A stretch of DNA of 39,925 nt from Euryarchaeota archaeon RBG_16_67_27 (GCA_001800745.1 MGVZ01000028.1:1-39925); one strand, 5' to 3'; positions 1 to 7,375 are shown, counted from the first letter of the stretch. The notes: generated by a model from the letters alone, not told the origin. Translations and numbers: made by a program.

Positions 1-1
1 A

Positions 2-49
2 GGACAACGGGAATTCGTAGGCGTACGCTACGTGCACCGGCGAGGTTGA
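2..49 (+). CDS. possible C-terminal end of an upstream gene (partial)
   Basis: The second frame is open from the window edge and reads ...REFVGVRYVHRRG before a TGA at 47-49. It ends 27 bases before the next gene on the same strand, which is the spacing expected for co-transcribed genes. Only about 15 residues are visible, so no family can be assigned. It could also be a chance open frame in GC-rich DNA. Confidence 0.3.
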   Translation, partial: GQREFVGVRYVHRRG

Positions 50-76
50 CCCCTCCCCGCGTCGTCCGGCGAGCGG

Positions 77-1396
77 ATGGATTCTCTCGCCCTGATCGGC
101 GCGGTCCTCGGGATGACCTTCCTCGGGGTTGGCGCGGGGGCCCTGACCGGCCTCGCCCCCGGGATCCACGTGAACAACGTCGCGGCCCTCGTCCTCGCGA
201 CGCGCGCCGCGTGGGACTCCCTCATCGCGCTCCTCGCCGCCGGACCGAGCCCGGAGGAGACCTCGCTCCTCCTCTCCGTGTTCCTCGTCGCCGCGACCGT
301 CGCCCACGCGGTCCTCGACTTCGTCCCGTCCGTCTTCCTCGGCGCGCCCTCGGAGGAGGTCGGGACGCTCCTGCCCGGCCACCGGATGCTCCTGTCCGGG
401 GACGGAGCGACGGCGGTCGCCCTCGCCGCGCGCGGGGCGCTCGGCGGCCTCCTCGTCGGGATTGCGCTCCTCGTCCCTCTGCGCCTCGGGCTCGGGGACC
501 CCGTCGGCCTGTTCGAGGCGTTTCGTCCGTGGACGGCCGCGTTCCTCGTAGGCCTCCTCCTCGCCCTCGTTGGCATGGAGGCCGCGTCGGCGCCCCGGCG
601 CCTTCATTGCGCCGGGCGCGCGGCCCTCGTCCAGGGGCTTGCGGGGCTCCTGGGCGTCGGCGTGCTGCGCGGGCCGTCCGGACTCGAAGCGAACGTGGCG
701 CTCCTCCCGCTCTTCTCCGGGCTCTTCGGCATCCCCGGGCTCCTCCACGGGCTGCGCGTGCCGCCGGGAGGGGTCCCCCCGCAGCGGTCCGTGTCCCCCG
801 GCCGGTTGTCCCGCGGGGACCGGGCCGCCGTCGTGCGGGGCGCGCTCGCGGGCGCGGCGGTGTCGTGGCTCCCCGGGCTGAGCGGGGGCGCCGCGGCCTC
901 CCTCGCGTCCCTCGGGTCCCGGCGTCCGGAGGCGCGCCGGTTCATGGTCCTCCTCGGGGCCACATCGACCGCGACCGCGACGCTGAGCATCGCGGTCCTG
1001 TTCGTGATCGGGCGGGCACGGAGCGGGACCGCGGCGGCGGTCCGGGACCTCCTGGGCCCCGCGGCCGCGTGGGACTCCCCGTCGGCCGTCCCCGACGCCC
1101 TGCTCGTCCTCGTGGCGTCGTCCGTCCTCGCGTGTGGGGCCGCGTGCGTCGTCGCGACGCGACTCGCGCAATCGCTCGCGACGCGGTGGACCTCCGCCCG
1201 CGCGCGGCCGATCTCCGCCGTCGCCCTCGTCGCGCTCGTCGGGCTCATCGCGGCCGTCGCGGGGCTTCCGGGCCTGCTCGTCGCGGCGCTCGCCGCGCTC
1301 GTCGGGTCCGTGCCCCTCGCCCTGGGCGTGCGGCGGGTCCACCTGATGGCCTCCCTCCTCCTGCCCGTGCTCCTGGGAGCCGCCGCCGGCGGATGA
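77..1396 (+). CDS. TctA-like polytopic membrane protein (DUF112/COG1784 type)
   Basis: A 439-residue protein made almost entirely of hydrophobic helices separated by short Gly/Pro-rich loops. The N-terminal GLAPGIHVNN (residues 25-34) resembles the glycine-rich signature of the TctA/DUF112 membrane subunit of tripartite tricarboxylate transporters. A second similar loop (WLPGLSGGAAAS) lies in the middle, as expected from the internal duplication of that family. Archaeal members are known as COG1784, mostly stand-alone proteins of unproven substrate. No TctB or TctC partner is nearby, so transport of a carboxylate is only inferred. The ATG at 77 has a weak ribosome-binding site, and the gene may be co-transcribed with whatever ends at 49. 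The function is moderately sure at family level only. Confidence 0.75.
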   Translation: MDSLALIGAVLGMTFLGVGAGALTGLAPGIHVNNVAALVLATRAAWDSLIALLAAGPSPEETSLLLSVFLVAATVAHAVLDFVPSVFLGAPSEEVGTLLPGHRMLLSGDGATAVALAARGALGGLLVGIALLVPLRLGLGDPVGLFEAFRPWTAAFLVGLLLALVGMEAASAPRRLHCAGRAALVQGLAGLLGVGVLRGPSGLEANVALLPLFSGLFGIPGLLHGLRVPPGGVPPQRSVSPGRLSRGDRAAVVRGALAGAAVSWLPGLSGGAAASLASLGSRRPEARRFMVLLGATSTATATLSIAVLFVIGRARSGTAAAVRDLLGPAAAWDSPSAVPDALLVLVASSVLACGAACVVATRLAQSLATRWTSARARPISAVALVALVGLIAAVAGLPGLLVAALAALVGSVPLALGVRRVHLMASLLLPVLLGAAAGG

Positions 1397-1402
1397 GCCG
1401 GA

Positions 1403-1413
1403 GGAAAAGATAA
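1403..1413 (+). promoter_or_regulatory. TATA-like promoter element of the winged-helix gene
   Basis: The A/T-rich GGAAAAGATAATG stands out in a very GC-rich junction just after the stop of the TctA-like gene. Its centre is about 47 nt from the ATG at 1456, so a transcript starting about 27 nt downstream would miss the upstream ATG at 1429 and leave a short leader carrying GGTGGA. Confidence 0.4.
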
Positions 1414-1455
1414 TGTGGCGCGGGCCGCATGCGCGCCAAGGTCCGCGGTGGACGG

Positions 1456-2280
1456 ATGCCGGCCGCGAAGGGCAAGGACCCCACGGTCCTCGAGAAGCTG
1501 TCGTACGTGATCTCGAGCCGGCAGCGGGAGAAGGTCCTTGCGGCTCTCGTAGCCGGGCCGAAGACCCCCGCGCAGATCGCCCGGGAGGCGGACCTCCGGC
1601 TCCCTCACGTGAGCCGGGCGACTGGGCAGCTCGTCCGGGCGGGGCTCGCTGCGGCCCAGACCCCGCAGCGGCGGGGCCGGCTCTACGCCGCCTCGGAGCT
1701 CGGGAACCGGGTGTTCCATGAGCTCGCGGAGGCCCGCGGCGACCGGGTCGTCGCGCCCCTGCTCCGCGGCACTCACTTCCAGGTGTACCACCGGTGGGTC
1801 ACGAAGAACCACGGCCGGGACCGGGCGAACGCGTTGTTCGAGGACGCCGGGATCGACCCCCTGCACGTGGACCCAAACGGCTGGTACCCCTTGCGCTCCG
1901 CCCTCGTGATCCTCGACGAGATCGAGGCTCGCTTTGGGGACGGCACGTACGAGACGATCCGGCGGATGTTCCGCGAAGGGGTCACGGGCTTCGTGTCCGT
2001 CCGGCGCCTCCTGTCCTTCGTCCTTCCTCTCCCGATCCTCATCGAGCTAGGCCCCGCGATGTACTCGCGCGAGTTCAATCACGGCCGGATGGAAGTCGAG
2101 GTCGAGGAGCGGCGCGCGCTCCTGAAGAACTACGACTGGATGAGCTCCCCCGCGCGGTGCGCGGCGTGGCAGGGCACGTACGAGGGCGTCCTCGCGTCGA
2201 AGGGCATCCGCGGAACCGTGCGGAAGGTCGCATGCATGCGCGAGGGGAGCGCGTACTGCGGCTACGTCATCGAGTGGTAA
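1456..2280 (+). CDS. winged-helix regulator with C-terminal sensor-like domain
   Basis: The ORF track begins at 1429, but the ATG at 1456 follows GGTGGACGG, which matches the ribosome-binding sites of the ribosomal operon; that start gives 274 residues. An N-terminal winged helix of ArsR/MarR type spans about residues 10-85 (helix-turn-helix around TPAQIAREADLRLPHVSRA, wing around RRGRLYAAS). The rest is an alpha/beta domain ending in CMREGSAYCGYVIEW. A C-x3-G-x3-C-x-Y pattern at the C terminus recalls V4R or TIGR02265/DUF2378-type ligand-sensing domains, so the protein may be a small-molecule or metal-responsive repressor. The regulatory domain assignment is a guess from pattern only. Convergent with nadM. 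Confidence 0.65.
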   Translation: MPAAKGKDPTVLEKLSYVISSRQREKVLAALVAGPKTPAQIAREADLRLPHVSRATGQLVRAGLAAAQTPQRRGRLYAASELGNRVFHELAEARGDRVVAPLLRGTHFQVYHRWVTKNHGRDRANALFEDAGIDPLHVDPNGWYPLRSALVILDEIEARFGDGTYETIRRMFREGVTGFVSVRRLLSFVLPLPILIELGPAMYSREFNHGRMEVEVEERRALLKNYDWMSSPARCAAWQGTYEGVLASKGIRGTVRKVACMREGSAYCGYVIEW

Positions 2281-2473
2281 TGCGCGCCCCCCTCCCGGCA
2301 GCCTGTCAAACGCGCAACTCAAGGTACGTAGATGGTAATATCGGATTATGCCAGCGCGCGGCGCATCCCATCCCGCTGCAGGAATCCTCGGGGACTCGTG
2401 GCCCGTTCTGGAGGGATGCCTGCTCCCGTGCCCGTCCTCACGTGGCCTGAGGCGTGGGGTCGGGTGCCTCTTT
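2281..2473. other. convergent intergenic region, no gene seen
   Basis: These 193 bases separate the stops of the winged-helix gene and nadM. I searched for a tRNA T-arm and for a conserved small ORF on both strands and found neither. A weak hairpin (CCTCA/TGAGG, loop of 7) lies near 2438-2454, and a CTCTTTT stretch near 2469-2475 could end transcripts on the plus strand. The region is somewhat less GC-rich around 2310-2350. Confidence 0.4.
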
Positions 2474-3022
2474 TCACTCCGTGTCGTTCTCCCGCGTCCC
2501 GTACGGGGTCGAGTACTTGTACGTCTCCTGGATCCGCTCGATCCCGTCGATCTCCCGGACGTAGCCCGCGACCGCGGGCGGGACGAGGGACGTCCAGTCC
2601 CCGCCCTTGAGCATCCTCCGGCGGACCTCCGTGCCCGAGAGGGCCTCGCGGTCGACGAGGGGCGGGGAGAGGACCTTCACGCCGTGCTCCCGGAACAGCC
2701 GGACGACGAGGTCCGAGTTCGTGTACACGACGTCGAAGTGGGGGACGAGGGACCGGATGTGGCTCACCCATACGCTGTGGACGTGTGTGTCGGGGATCGG
2801 GACGATGTGGTACTCGTGGATGCCTGCCTCGTCGAGGCAGCGCTTGATCATCTCGTACCGTTCGCCCGCGGTGAATGGGTTCTCCCCCGTGTGGCTGTAC
2901 TGGGCGGACCCGATCCCGAGGATGACTTCGTCGTTCGTCTCGAGGATCCGCCGGATCATCGCGAGATGGCCGTTGTGGAACGGCTGAAACCTCCCGATGA
3001 AGAGGGCGCGGGAGCCGGTCAC
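2474..3022 (-). CDS. nadM: archaeal nicotinamide-nucleotide adenylyltransferase
   Basis: Transfers AMP from ATP to NMN, the last adenylylation step of NAD synthesis, in the cytoplasm. GRFQPFHNGH at residues 10-19 carries the HxGH-type nucleotidyltransferase motif, and LSGTEVRRRM near the C terminus is the ISSTxxR-like phosphate-binding motif. The length (182 residues) fits archaeal NadM. The ORF track starts upstream at 3094, but the GTG at 3022 sits directly behind a strong GGAGGAGGAG and overlaps the stop of the upstream small gene as GTGA. The extra N-terminal residues in the longer frame are the out-of-frame reading of that small gene. Last gene of a lonB-small ORF-nadM unit. Confidence 0.93.
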   Translation of the reverse strand: MTGSRALFIGRFQPFHNGHLAMIRRILETNDEVILGIGSAQYSHTGENPFTAGERYEMIKRCLDEAGIHEYHIVPIPDTHVHSVWVSHIRSLVPHFDVVYTNSDLVVRLFREHGVKVLSPPLVDREALSGTEVRRRMLKGGDWTSLVPPAVAGYVREIDGIERIQETYKYSTPYGTRENDTE

Positions 3023-3147
3023 TCGATCTCCTCCTCCATGAAGTGGTCGATGTACTCGCACTCCATCGTAAGGAATTTCCGGCAGCTCTCGCACCGGCCG
3101 TCGTCCCGGTCCGGCCTCAGCTCGGGGTTGAACTCGTAGCAGGGCAT
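3019..3147 (-). CDS. 42-residue cysteine-rich (putative zinc-binding) protein
   Basis: Too short for the ORF track. The frame starts MPCYEFNPELRPDRDDG and continues with CESC, a spacer and MEC, ending in an acidic EEEIE tail. Cysteines fall at residues 3, 19, 22 and 30, a pattern able to hold one zinc ion. Its start lies 55 nt after the lonB stop with GGAG just upstream, and its TGA overlaps the GTG start of nadM. That overlap, and the fact that nadM needs the GGAGGAGGAG coded by this gene, argue for a real, translationally coupled gene. I do not recognise the family. It could be a rubredoxin-like knuckle or a small RNA- or protein-binding adaptor. Confidence 0.65.
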   Translation of the reverse strand: MPCYEFNPELRPDRDDGRCESCRKFLTMECEYIDHFMEEEIE

Positions 3148-3202
3148 CGGCTCCGAGAGCTCGGAGGGGTCCGGGCCGAACGCGATCGCGGTCCCTCCCG
3201 CG

Positions 3203-5182
3203 TCACTGCGGCACCGCGGACCCCGGCTTCTCCGAGGTGACCTTCGGGACGAGGGCCGCGAGCTTGCTGATCAGCCCCGATTTCTTCGGGCCCACGAGGA
3301 CGTGATCGAGGACCTCGCTCAGCGTGTCCACGGGGACGATCTCGATGCGCCCGCGGTACTTGTCCTCCAGGAGCACGTCCCGGAGGTTCGGGCGCGGGAT
3401 GATCACCTTCCGGATCCCCATCTCCGCCGCGGCCTCGATCTTCGCCGTGATGCCGCCGACGGGGAGGACCTGCCCCCGGACGCTCAGGCTGCCCGTCATC
3501 GCGACGCTCTGGTCCACGGGGACCTCCTCGAGCGCGCTGATCACCGCCGTGGCGACGGAGATCGACGCGCTGTCCCCCTCCGTGCCCTCCCGGGATCCGA
3601 CGAACTGGACGTGGATGTCGTGGTTGGAGACGTCCTCGCCCGTGTACTTCTTGATCAGGGCGGCGACGTTCTCCACCGCTTCCTTCGCGATCTCCCCGAG
3701 CCGACCCGTCGCGATGATCCTGCCGCCCTGTTTCGTCTGGGCGGGCGTGACCTCCGCGGCGATCGGCAGGATGATCCCGGAGAACTCGGCCATCGAGTTG
3801 TCCCCGACGAGCACCGCGAGCCCGTTGACCATGCCGACGATCGTGCCCGTCGTCTCGTACATCTGGTACTCCTTGCCGCGCTCGATCATGCGGTCTGCGA
3901 CCTGCTGCTCGAGGGACCGCGCGATCCGCTTCCCGGCGAGGACGTGCTTCGCGAGGACGAGGGGCGCACCCTCTTCCTGGGCGATGTCCCCCGCGACCCG
4001 GATCAGGCCTCCGAGCTCGCGGAGACGGAGGGTCAGCTGGCCTCGCCGGCCCGACCGGCGCTGGGCCTCCCGCAGGATCTCGACGACCGCGCTCCGGTCG
4101 AAGTGGGGGATCTTCTTGTCCTTCGAGACCTCCTGCGCGACGAACCGGACGAGCTTCATCCGGTTGTCGTCCGTGTCGAACATCGTGCTCTTCATGTAGA
4201 TCTCGTAGCCGTACCCGCGGATCCGCGAGCGCAGGGCGGGGTGCATGCCCTGGACGGCGTCGAGGTTCCCCGCGGCGACGAGGACGAAGTCGCACGGGAC
4301 GGCCTCCGTCTTGACCATCGCGCCGCTCGACCGCTCGCTCTGCCCGACGATGGAGAACTTCTTCTCCTGCATCGCCGTCAGGAGGGACTGCTGGCTCTCC
4401 ATCCGGAGAACGTTGATCTCGTCGACGAACAGGACGCCCTTGTGCGCCTTGTGGATCGCGCCCGGCTCCACCCGCTCGTGTGCGGGGGTCTCGAGTCCGC
4501 CGCTCTGGAACGGGTCGTGCTTCACGTCGCCGAGGAGGGCGCCTGCGTGGCTCCCCGTCGCGTCGATGAACGGGGGCATCTCGTCCACGGTGTGGGTGAC
4601 CAGGAGCTTGGGGACCATGAGGTTCTCCTGGCGGTGCCCCGTGTACCGCGTCGCGATGTAGATGATCGCGGCGACGAGGATCCCGAAGAGGATCGTCGTG
4701 GGCTCGAACATCTTCGTGTTCGGGTCCCCGGACCAGTTGTACGACAGGATCACGGAGAGACCGATGATGAAGAAGATGATCGTCATCATCATGGAGGCCT
4801 TCTGCTCCCGGCGCTGCATCGCCTCCGCCTTCTGCGCGTTCACGATCTCGCGCCCCTTCGCCGCGGGCACGACGCGGATCTTGGGCTCGTTCGGGTCCTC
4901 CGGGTTGTGGTAGACGACGATGTCCTGGAGCTCGTCGCGGGGCAGGAGCTCGGTCATCGACCGGGCGAGCATGGACTTCCCCGTGCCCGGGTCGCCGATC
5001 AGCATGACGTGCCGCTTCTGCTCCGAGGCCTTCCGGATGACCTCGACCGCGTGCTCTTGGCCGATGACATGGTCGACGAGCCGCTCGGGGATCTTGACCT
5101 CCGCCGTGCTCCGGAAGTCGAGCTTCTCGATCCACGAGTCCACGGGCGAGTGCTCTTCAGAATCCTTCGCGCTTCCCGCCAT
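3203..5182 (-). CDS. lonB: membrane-anchored ATP-dependent protease LonB
   Basis: Archaeal LonB unfolds and degrades proteins at the inner face of the membrane. From the ATG at 5182 the protein has 659 residues. It shows Walker A GDPGTGKS (about 63-70), two hydrophobic segments inserted in the AAA+ module (about 129-147 and 162-180, the LonB hallmark), Walker B VLFVDEINVL, and a C-terminal protease domain. The catalytic Ser lies in EGDSASIS and the catalytic Lys in GGITAKIEAA. The ORF track uses a GTG at 5200; the ATG at 5182 follows AGGGAG more closely, and either is possible. All expected active-site elements are present. First gene of a unit with the small Cys protein and nadM. Confidence 0.95.
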   Translation of the reverse strand: MAGSAKDSEEHSPVDSWIEKLDFRSTAEVKIPERLVDHVIGQEHAVEVIRKASEQKRHVMLIGDPGTGKSMLARSMTELLPRDELQDIVVYHNPEDPNEPKIRVVPAAKGREIVNAQKAEAMQRREQKASMMMTIIFFIIGLSVILSYNWSGDPNTKMFEPTTILFGILVAAIIYIATRYTGHRQENLMVPKLLVTHTVDEMPPFIDATGSHAGALLGDVKHDPFQSGGLETPAHERVEPGAIHKAHKGVLFVDEINVLRMESQQSLLTAMQEKKFSIVGQSERSSGAMVKTEAVPCDFVLVAAGNLDAVQGMHPALRSRIRGYGYEIYMKSTMFDTDDNRMKLVRFVAQEVSKDKKIPHFDRSAVVEILREAQRRSGRRGQLTLRLRELGGLIRVAGDIAQEEGAPLVLAKHVLAGKRIARSLEQQVADRMIERGKEYQMYETTGTIVGMVNGLAVLVGDNSMAEFSGIILPIAAEVTPAQTKQGGRIIATGRLGEIAKEAVENVAALIKKYTGEDVSNHDIHVQFVGSREGTEGDSASISVATAVISALEEVPVDQSVAMTGSLSVRGQVLPVGGITAKIEAAAEMGIRKVIIPRPNLRDVLLEDKYRGRIEIVPVDTLSEVLDHVLVGPKKSGLISKLAALVPKVTSEKPGSAVPQ

Positions 5183-5238
5183 CTCCCTAACCGGTCCCAC
5201 CAGAAGGGTTCGACTCGGTCGAATAGACAGCGGACCTA

Positions 5239-5246
5239 CTTAATAA
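5239..5246 (-). promoter_or_regulatory. TATA box of lonB
   Basis: On the minus strand AAAGTTATTAAGTAGG is a clear A/T island. A start site about 27 nt downstream (near 5216) would give a leader of roughly 17 nt to the GTG or 35 nt to the ATG of lonB. Confidence 0.5.
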
Positions 5247-5308
5247 CTTTGACCCCCTGATTAAAAATGAAATGGGTCGGAGTCGTTACTCGATCCGGGA
5301 GTCCGCGC

Positions 5309-5842
5309 TCAGGCGGCGCGGGACGCGATCAGCTCCGCGAGCTTCGCGAACGCATCCTCGACGTTCTCGCCGGTCTTCGCGGAGGTCAGGAGGAACGTCG
5401 CGCCGTGGGAGTCCGCGAGGGACTTCACGTCCCCGTCGGACACGACGCGCTCGTCCTTGAGGTCGACCTTGTTCGCGAGGAGCTCGACCGGGATGTTCCC
5501 CGTGACCTTCACGACGGCCGCGATCCACTCCTCGAGGTCCGTGAGGGTCTCCTTCCGCGTGACGTCGCACACGGCGAGGACGCCCTGGGCCCCGTGGAAG
5601 TACGCCTCCTTGAGGAGCTCCCGGAAGCCCTTCTCGCCCATGATGTCCCAGATCGTCATGTCCACGTCGACGGCCGCGCCGTTGCCCTGGATCACGATCT
5701 CCTTCTTCGAGACCTTCGCCCCGAGGGTCGAGATGTAGCGGTCCTCGAACTGGTCGTGGACGAACCGCCGGATCAGGCACGTCTTCCCGACCGCGCCTTC
5801 CCCGACGAGGCAGATCTTGACCTTCATCTTCTGGCGATCCAT
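5309..5842 (-). CDS. Ras/Rab-like small GTPase (array member 1)
   Basis: A 177-residue complete small G domain. The P-loop is GEGAVGKT (14-21), the switch I Thr is in YISTLG (T39), G3 is WDIMGE (65-70), G4 is NKVD (124-127) and G5 is TSAK (153-156). The WDxxG motif and Y-x-x-T-x-G switch place it in the Ras/Rab branch rather than with Era or TrmE. The residue matching Ras Gln61 is Glu (E70). There is no C-terminal cysteine for a lipid anchor. It is more similar by eye to the third array member (shared KKEI, FRELLKEAYF, LANKVDL) than to the second. GGTG 5 nt before the ATG supports the start. The cellular role is unknown; no GAP, GEF or Roadblock gene is seen nearby. Confidence 0.9.
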   Translation of the reverse strand: MDRQKMKVKICLVGEGAVGKTCLIRRFVHDQFEDRYISTLGAKVSKKEIVIQGNGAAVDVDMTIWDIMGEKGFRELLKEAYFHGAQGVLAVCDVTRKETLTDLEEWIAAVVKVTGNIPVELLANKVDLKDERVVSDGDVKSLADSHGATFLLTSAKTGENVEDAFAKLAELIASRAA

Positions 5843-5883
5843 CCCGCACCTCAGTCCGATTCTTTCCGACGCAGGAAGGTCAG

Positions 5884-5891
5884 ATTATAAA
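5884..5891 (-). promoter_or_regulatory. TATA box of small GTPase 1
   Basis: The minus strand reads CTCCTTTATAATCTGA, a near-consensus archaeal TATA box 45 nt before the ATG at 5842. It leaves a short leader that contains GAGGTGCGGG. The element lies within the 103-nt gap after GTPase 2, so this gene can be transcribed independently. Confidence 0.6.
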
Positions 5892-5945
5892 GGAGTTCCT
5901 TCGCGGTTATCTCCATGGATAACACGCGTCCTCCGGGAGGGTCGT

Positions 5946-6500
5946 TCACGCGTCGGGCCGGGAGGCGATCGCGCTCGCGATTGCGAGGAACGCCTCGTCC
6001 ACGCCTCGTCCCGTCCGCGCCGACGTCAGGTAGTGAGGGGCCTGGTGCATCGCGCCGAGCCGCGCGAGCTCCTCCTCGGTCACGACGATGCGCTCCGCGA
6101 GGTCGCTCTTGTTCCCGAGGAAGACGATTGGCACGCTCCCGATCTGCTTGCGGACCATCGTGACCCAGCTGTTCAGGTCGTAGAACGTATCCTTCCGGGT
6201 GACGTCGCACACGGCGAGGACGGCCTGCGCGCCCTCGAAGTACGCGTCGCGGAGGAGGGAGCGGAAGCCCTTCTCGCCCATGATGTCCCAGACCATCATG
6301 TCGAGGGTCGCGGGCGCGCCCTTCCACACGACGTCCGTCGTCTTCTTCGTGACCTTCGTGCCCACGGTCGCGACGTAGCGGTCGTCGAAGTTGTCCGTCA
6401 CGAACCGCTTGATCAGGGAGGTCTTCCCGACGGCGACGTCGCCGACGAGGCAGATCTTCGCCTTGACGTGCTTCGGCGTCGCCTCGACGGCGGTCATCAT
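5946..6500 (-). CDS. Ras/Rab-like small GTPase (array member 2)
   Basis: A 184-residue G domain from the ATG at 6500. The P-loop is GDVAVGKT (20-27), the switch I Thr is in YVATVG (T45), G3 is WDIMGE (71-76), G4 is NKSD (130-133) and G5 is TSAR. It is the most divergent of the three: it has LGNKSDL rather than LANKVDL, a Trp in the central strand (VVWKGAP) and a ten-residue N-terminal tail. Glu again stands at the Ras Gln61 position. No lipid-anchor cysteine is present. The ORF track starts at a GTG at 6506, but the TATA box at 6523-6530 puts transcription initiation at about 6500, suggesting leaderless translation from one of the two adjacent ATGs (6500 or 6497). Confidence 0.9.
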   Translation of the reverse strand: MMTAVEATPKHVKAKICLVGDVAVGKTSLIKRFVTDNFDDRYVATVGTKVTKKTTDVVWKGAPATLDMMVWDIMGEKGFRSLLRDAYFEGAQAVLAVCDVTRKDTFYDLNSWVTMVRKQIGSVPIVFLGNKSDLAERIVVTEEELARLGAMHQAPHYLTSARTGRGVDEAFLAIASAIASRPDA

Positions 6501-6522
6501 CGCCACCCGAGGGACCGTTTAC

Positions 6523-6530
6523 TGTAATAA
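6523..6530 (-). promoter_or_regulatory. TATA box of small GTPase 2
   Basis: GGCTTATTACAGTAAAC on the minus strand, centred about 27 nt before the ATG at 6500. The spacing predicts a leaderless or nearly leaderless mRNA. Confidence 0.55.
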
Positions 6531-6564
6531 GCCGTGACCCCGCGAGTATCGGCGATGATAATTC

Positions 6565-7128
6565 TCACTCTTCCGGCACGACCTTCCTCGCGTAGCGCTC
6601 CTTCACGATCCGTTCCCCGAGGGACTGGAACGCGAGCTCGACGTTCACGCCGGACTTCGCGGAGGTGAAGTGGAACGAGCTGTCGTACGCGCGGGCGGCC
6701 TGGATCAGCTCCTCCTCGCCGAGCTCCGGTTTCTCGAGGTCGACCTTGTTCGCGAGGAACTCGATCGGGATCCGGCCTGTGACGGAGTACACGCCCTCGA
6801 TCCAATCGTCGAGGTCGTCGAGCGTGCGCTTCCGTGTGACGTCGCAGACGGCGAGGATCCCCTTCGCGCCGTAGAAGTACGCCTCCTTGAGGAGCTCGCG
6901 GAAGCCCTTCTGCCCCATGATGTCCCAGATCGTCATGTCGATCCGGAGCTCCCCGGTCCCGTCCGTGGCCTGGGTCAGGATCTCTTTCTTCGACACCTTC
7001 GTTCCGAGGGTCTGGATGTATTTGTCGTCGAAGTCATCCAGGACGAACCGGCGGATGAGGGACGTCTTGCCGACCGCGGCCTCGCCCACCAGGCAGACCT
7101 TCATCTTCATCCGCTTGAATTCCACCAT
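6565..7128 (-). CDS. Ras/Rab-like small GTPase (array member 3)
   Basis: A 187-residue G domain. The P-loop is GEAAVGKT (15-22), the switch I Thr is in YIQTLG (T40), G3 is WDIMGQ (68-73), G4 is NKVD (127-130) and G5 is TSAK. Unlike its two neighbours it keeps Gln at the Ras Gln61 position, so it may hydrolyse GTP differently. A short insertion (QATDGTGE) before the WDIMG strand is partly shared with member 1. The C terminus is charged (KVVPEE) with no cysteine. The ATG at 7128 has little Shine-Dalgarno sequence; an ATG six codons in (7110) follows GGTGG and is an alternative. It is the gene nearest the ribosomal operon and is read away from it. Confidence 0.9.
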   Translation of the reverse strand: MVEFKRMKMKVCLVGEAAVGKTSLIRRFVLDDFDDKYIQTLGTKVSKKEILTQATDGTGELRIDMTIWDIMGQKGFRELLKEAYFYGAKGILAVCDVTRKRTLDDLDDWIEGVYSVTGRIPIEFLANKVDLEKPELGEEELIQAARAYDSSFHFTSAKSGVNVELAFQSLGERIVKERYARKVVPEE

Positions 7129-7335
7129 GGGTTCTCAGCCAACGCGGGTCATAGCCGGCGATTTTCCCTTAAACGTTGTGGGAATGTTATCAGGCACGAT
7201 ACTCCGTGCCTCGCCGGGGCGCGGAGCGCCGCTCCGTCGGCGCACACGCACGCTCGCGGGCGCCGTGATCCCCCGGAGGGAATTCCCCGTGGCCGCCGTG
7301 CCGCGAGCCGCCGGACCGCCGCCGCGGGATGCGCT

Positions 7336-7355
7336 GCGCCCCGCGCGCGGGGCGC
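7336..7355. repeat. perfect 20-bp GC palindrome
   Basis: GCGCCCCGCGCGCGGGGCGC is exactly self-complementary and lies about 20 bp upstream of the ribosomal-operon TATA box. It could be an operator, a transcription-termination hairpin without a U tract for readthrough, or chance in a CG-rich stretch. Confidence 0.4.
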
Positions 7356-7375
7356 GAGCGCGCGCGCTCCAAACC

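Noticed and set aside
2281-2473. Possible small RNA or tRNA between the winged-helix gene and nadM
   Set aside because: No T-arm, no paired acceptor stem and no C/D or kink-turn motifs could be put together. Only weak hairpins remain.
3023-3094. 24-residue N-terminal extension of NadM in the ORF track
   Set aside because: It is the out-of-frame reading of the small Cys gene, and the GTG at 3022 has a far better ribosome-binding site.
3302-5260. 652-residue plus-strand frame opposite lonB
   Set aside because: Leu/Asp/Arg/Val-rich shadow without motifs; lonB on the other strand has all its active-site residues.
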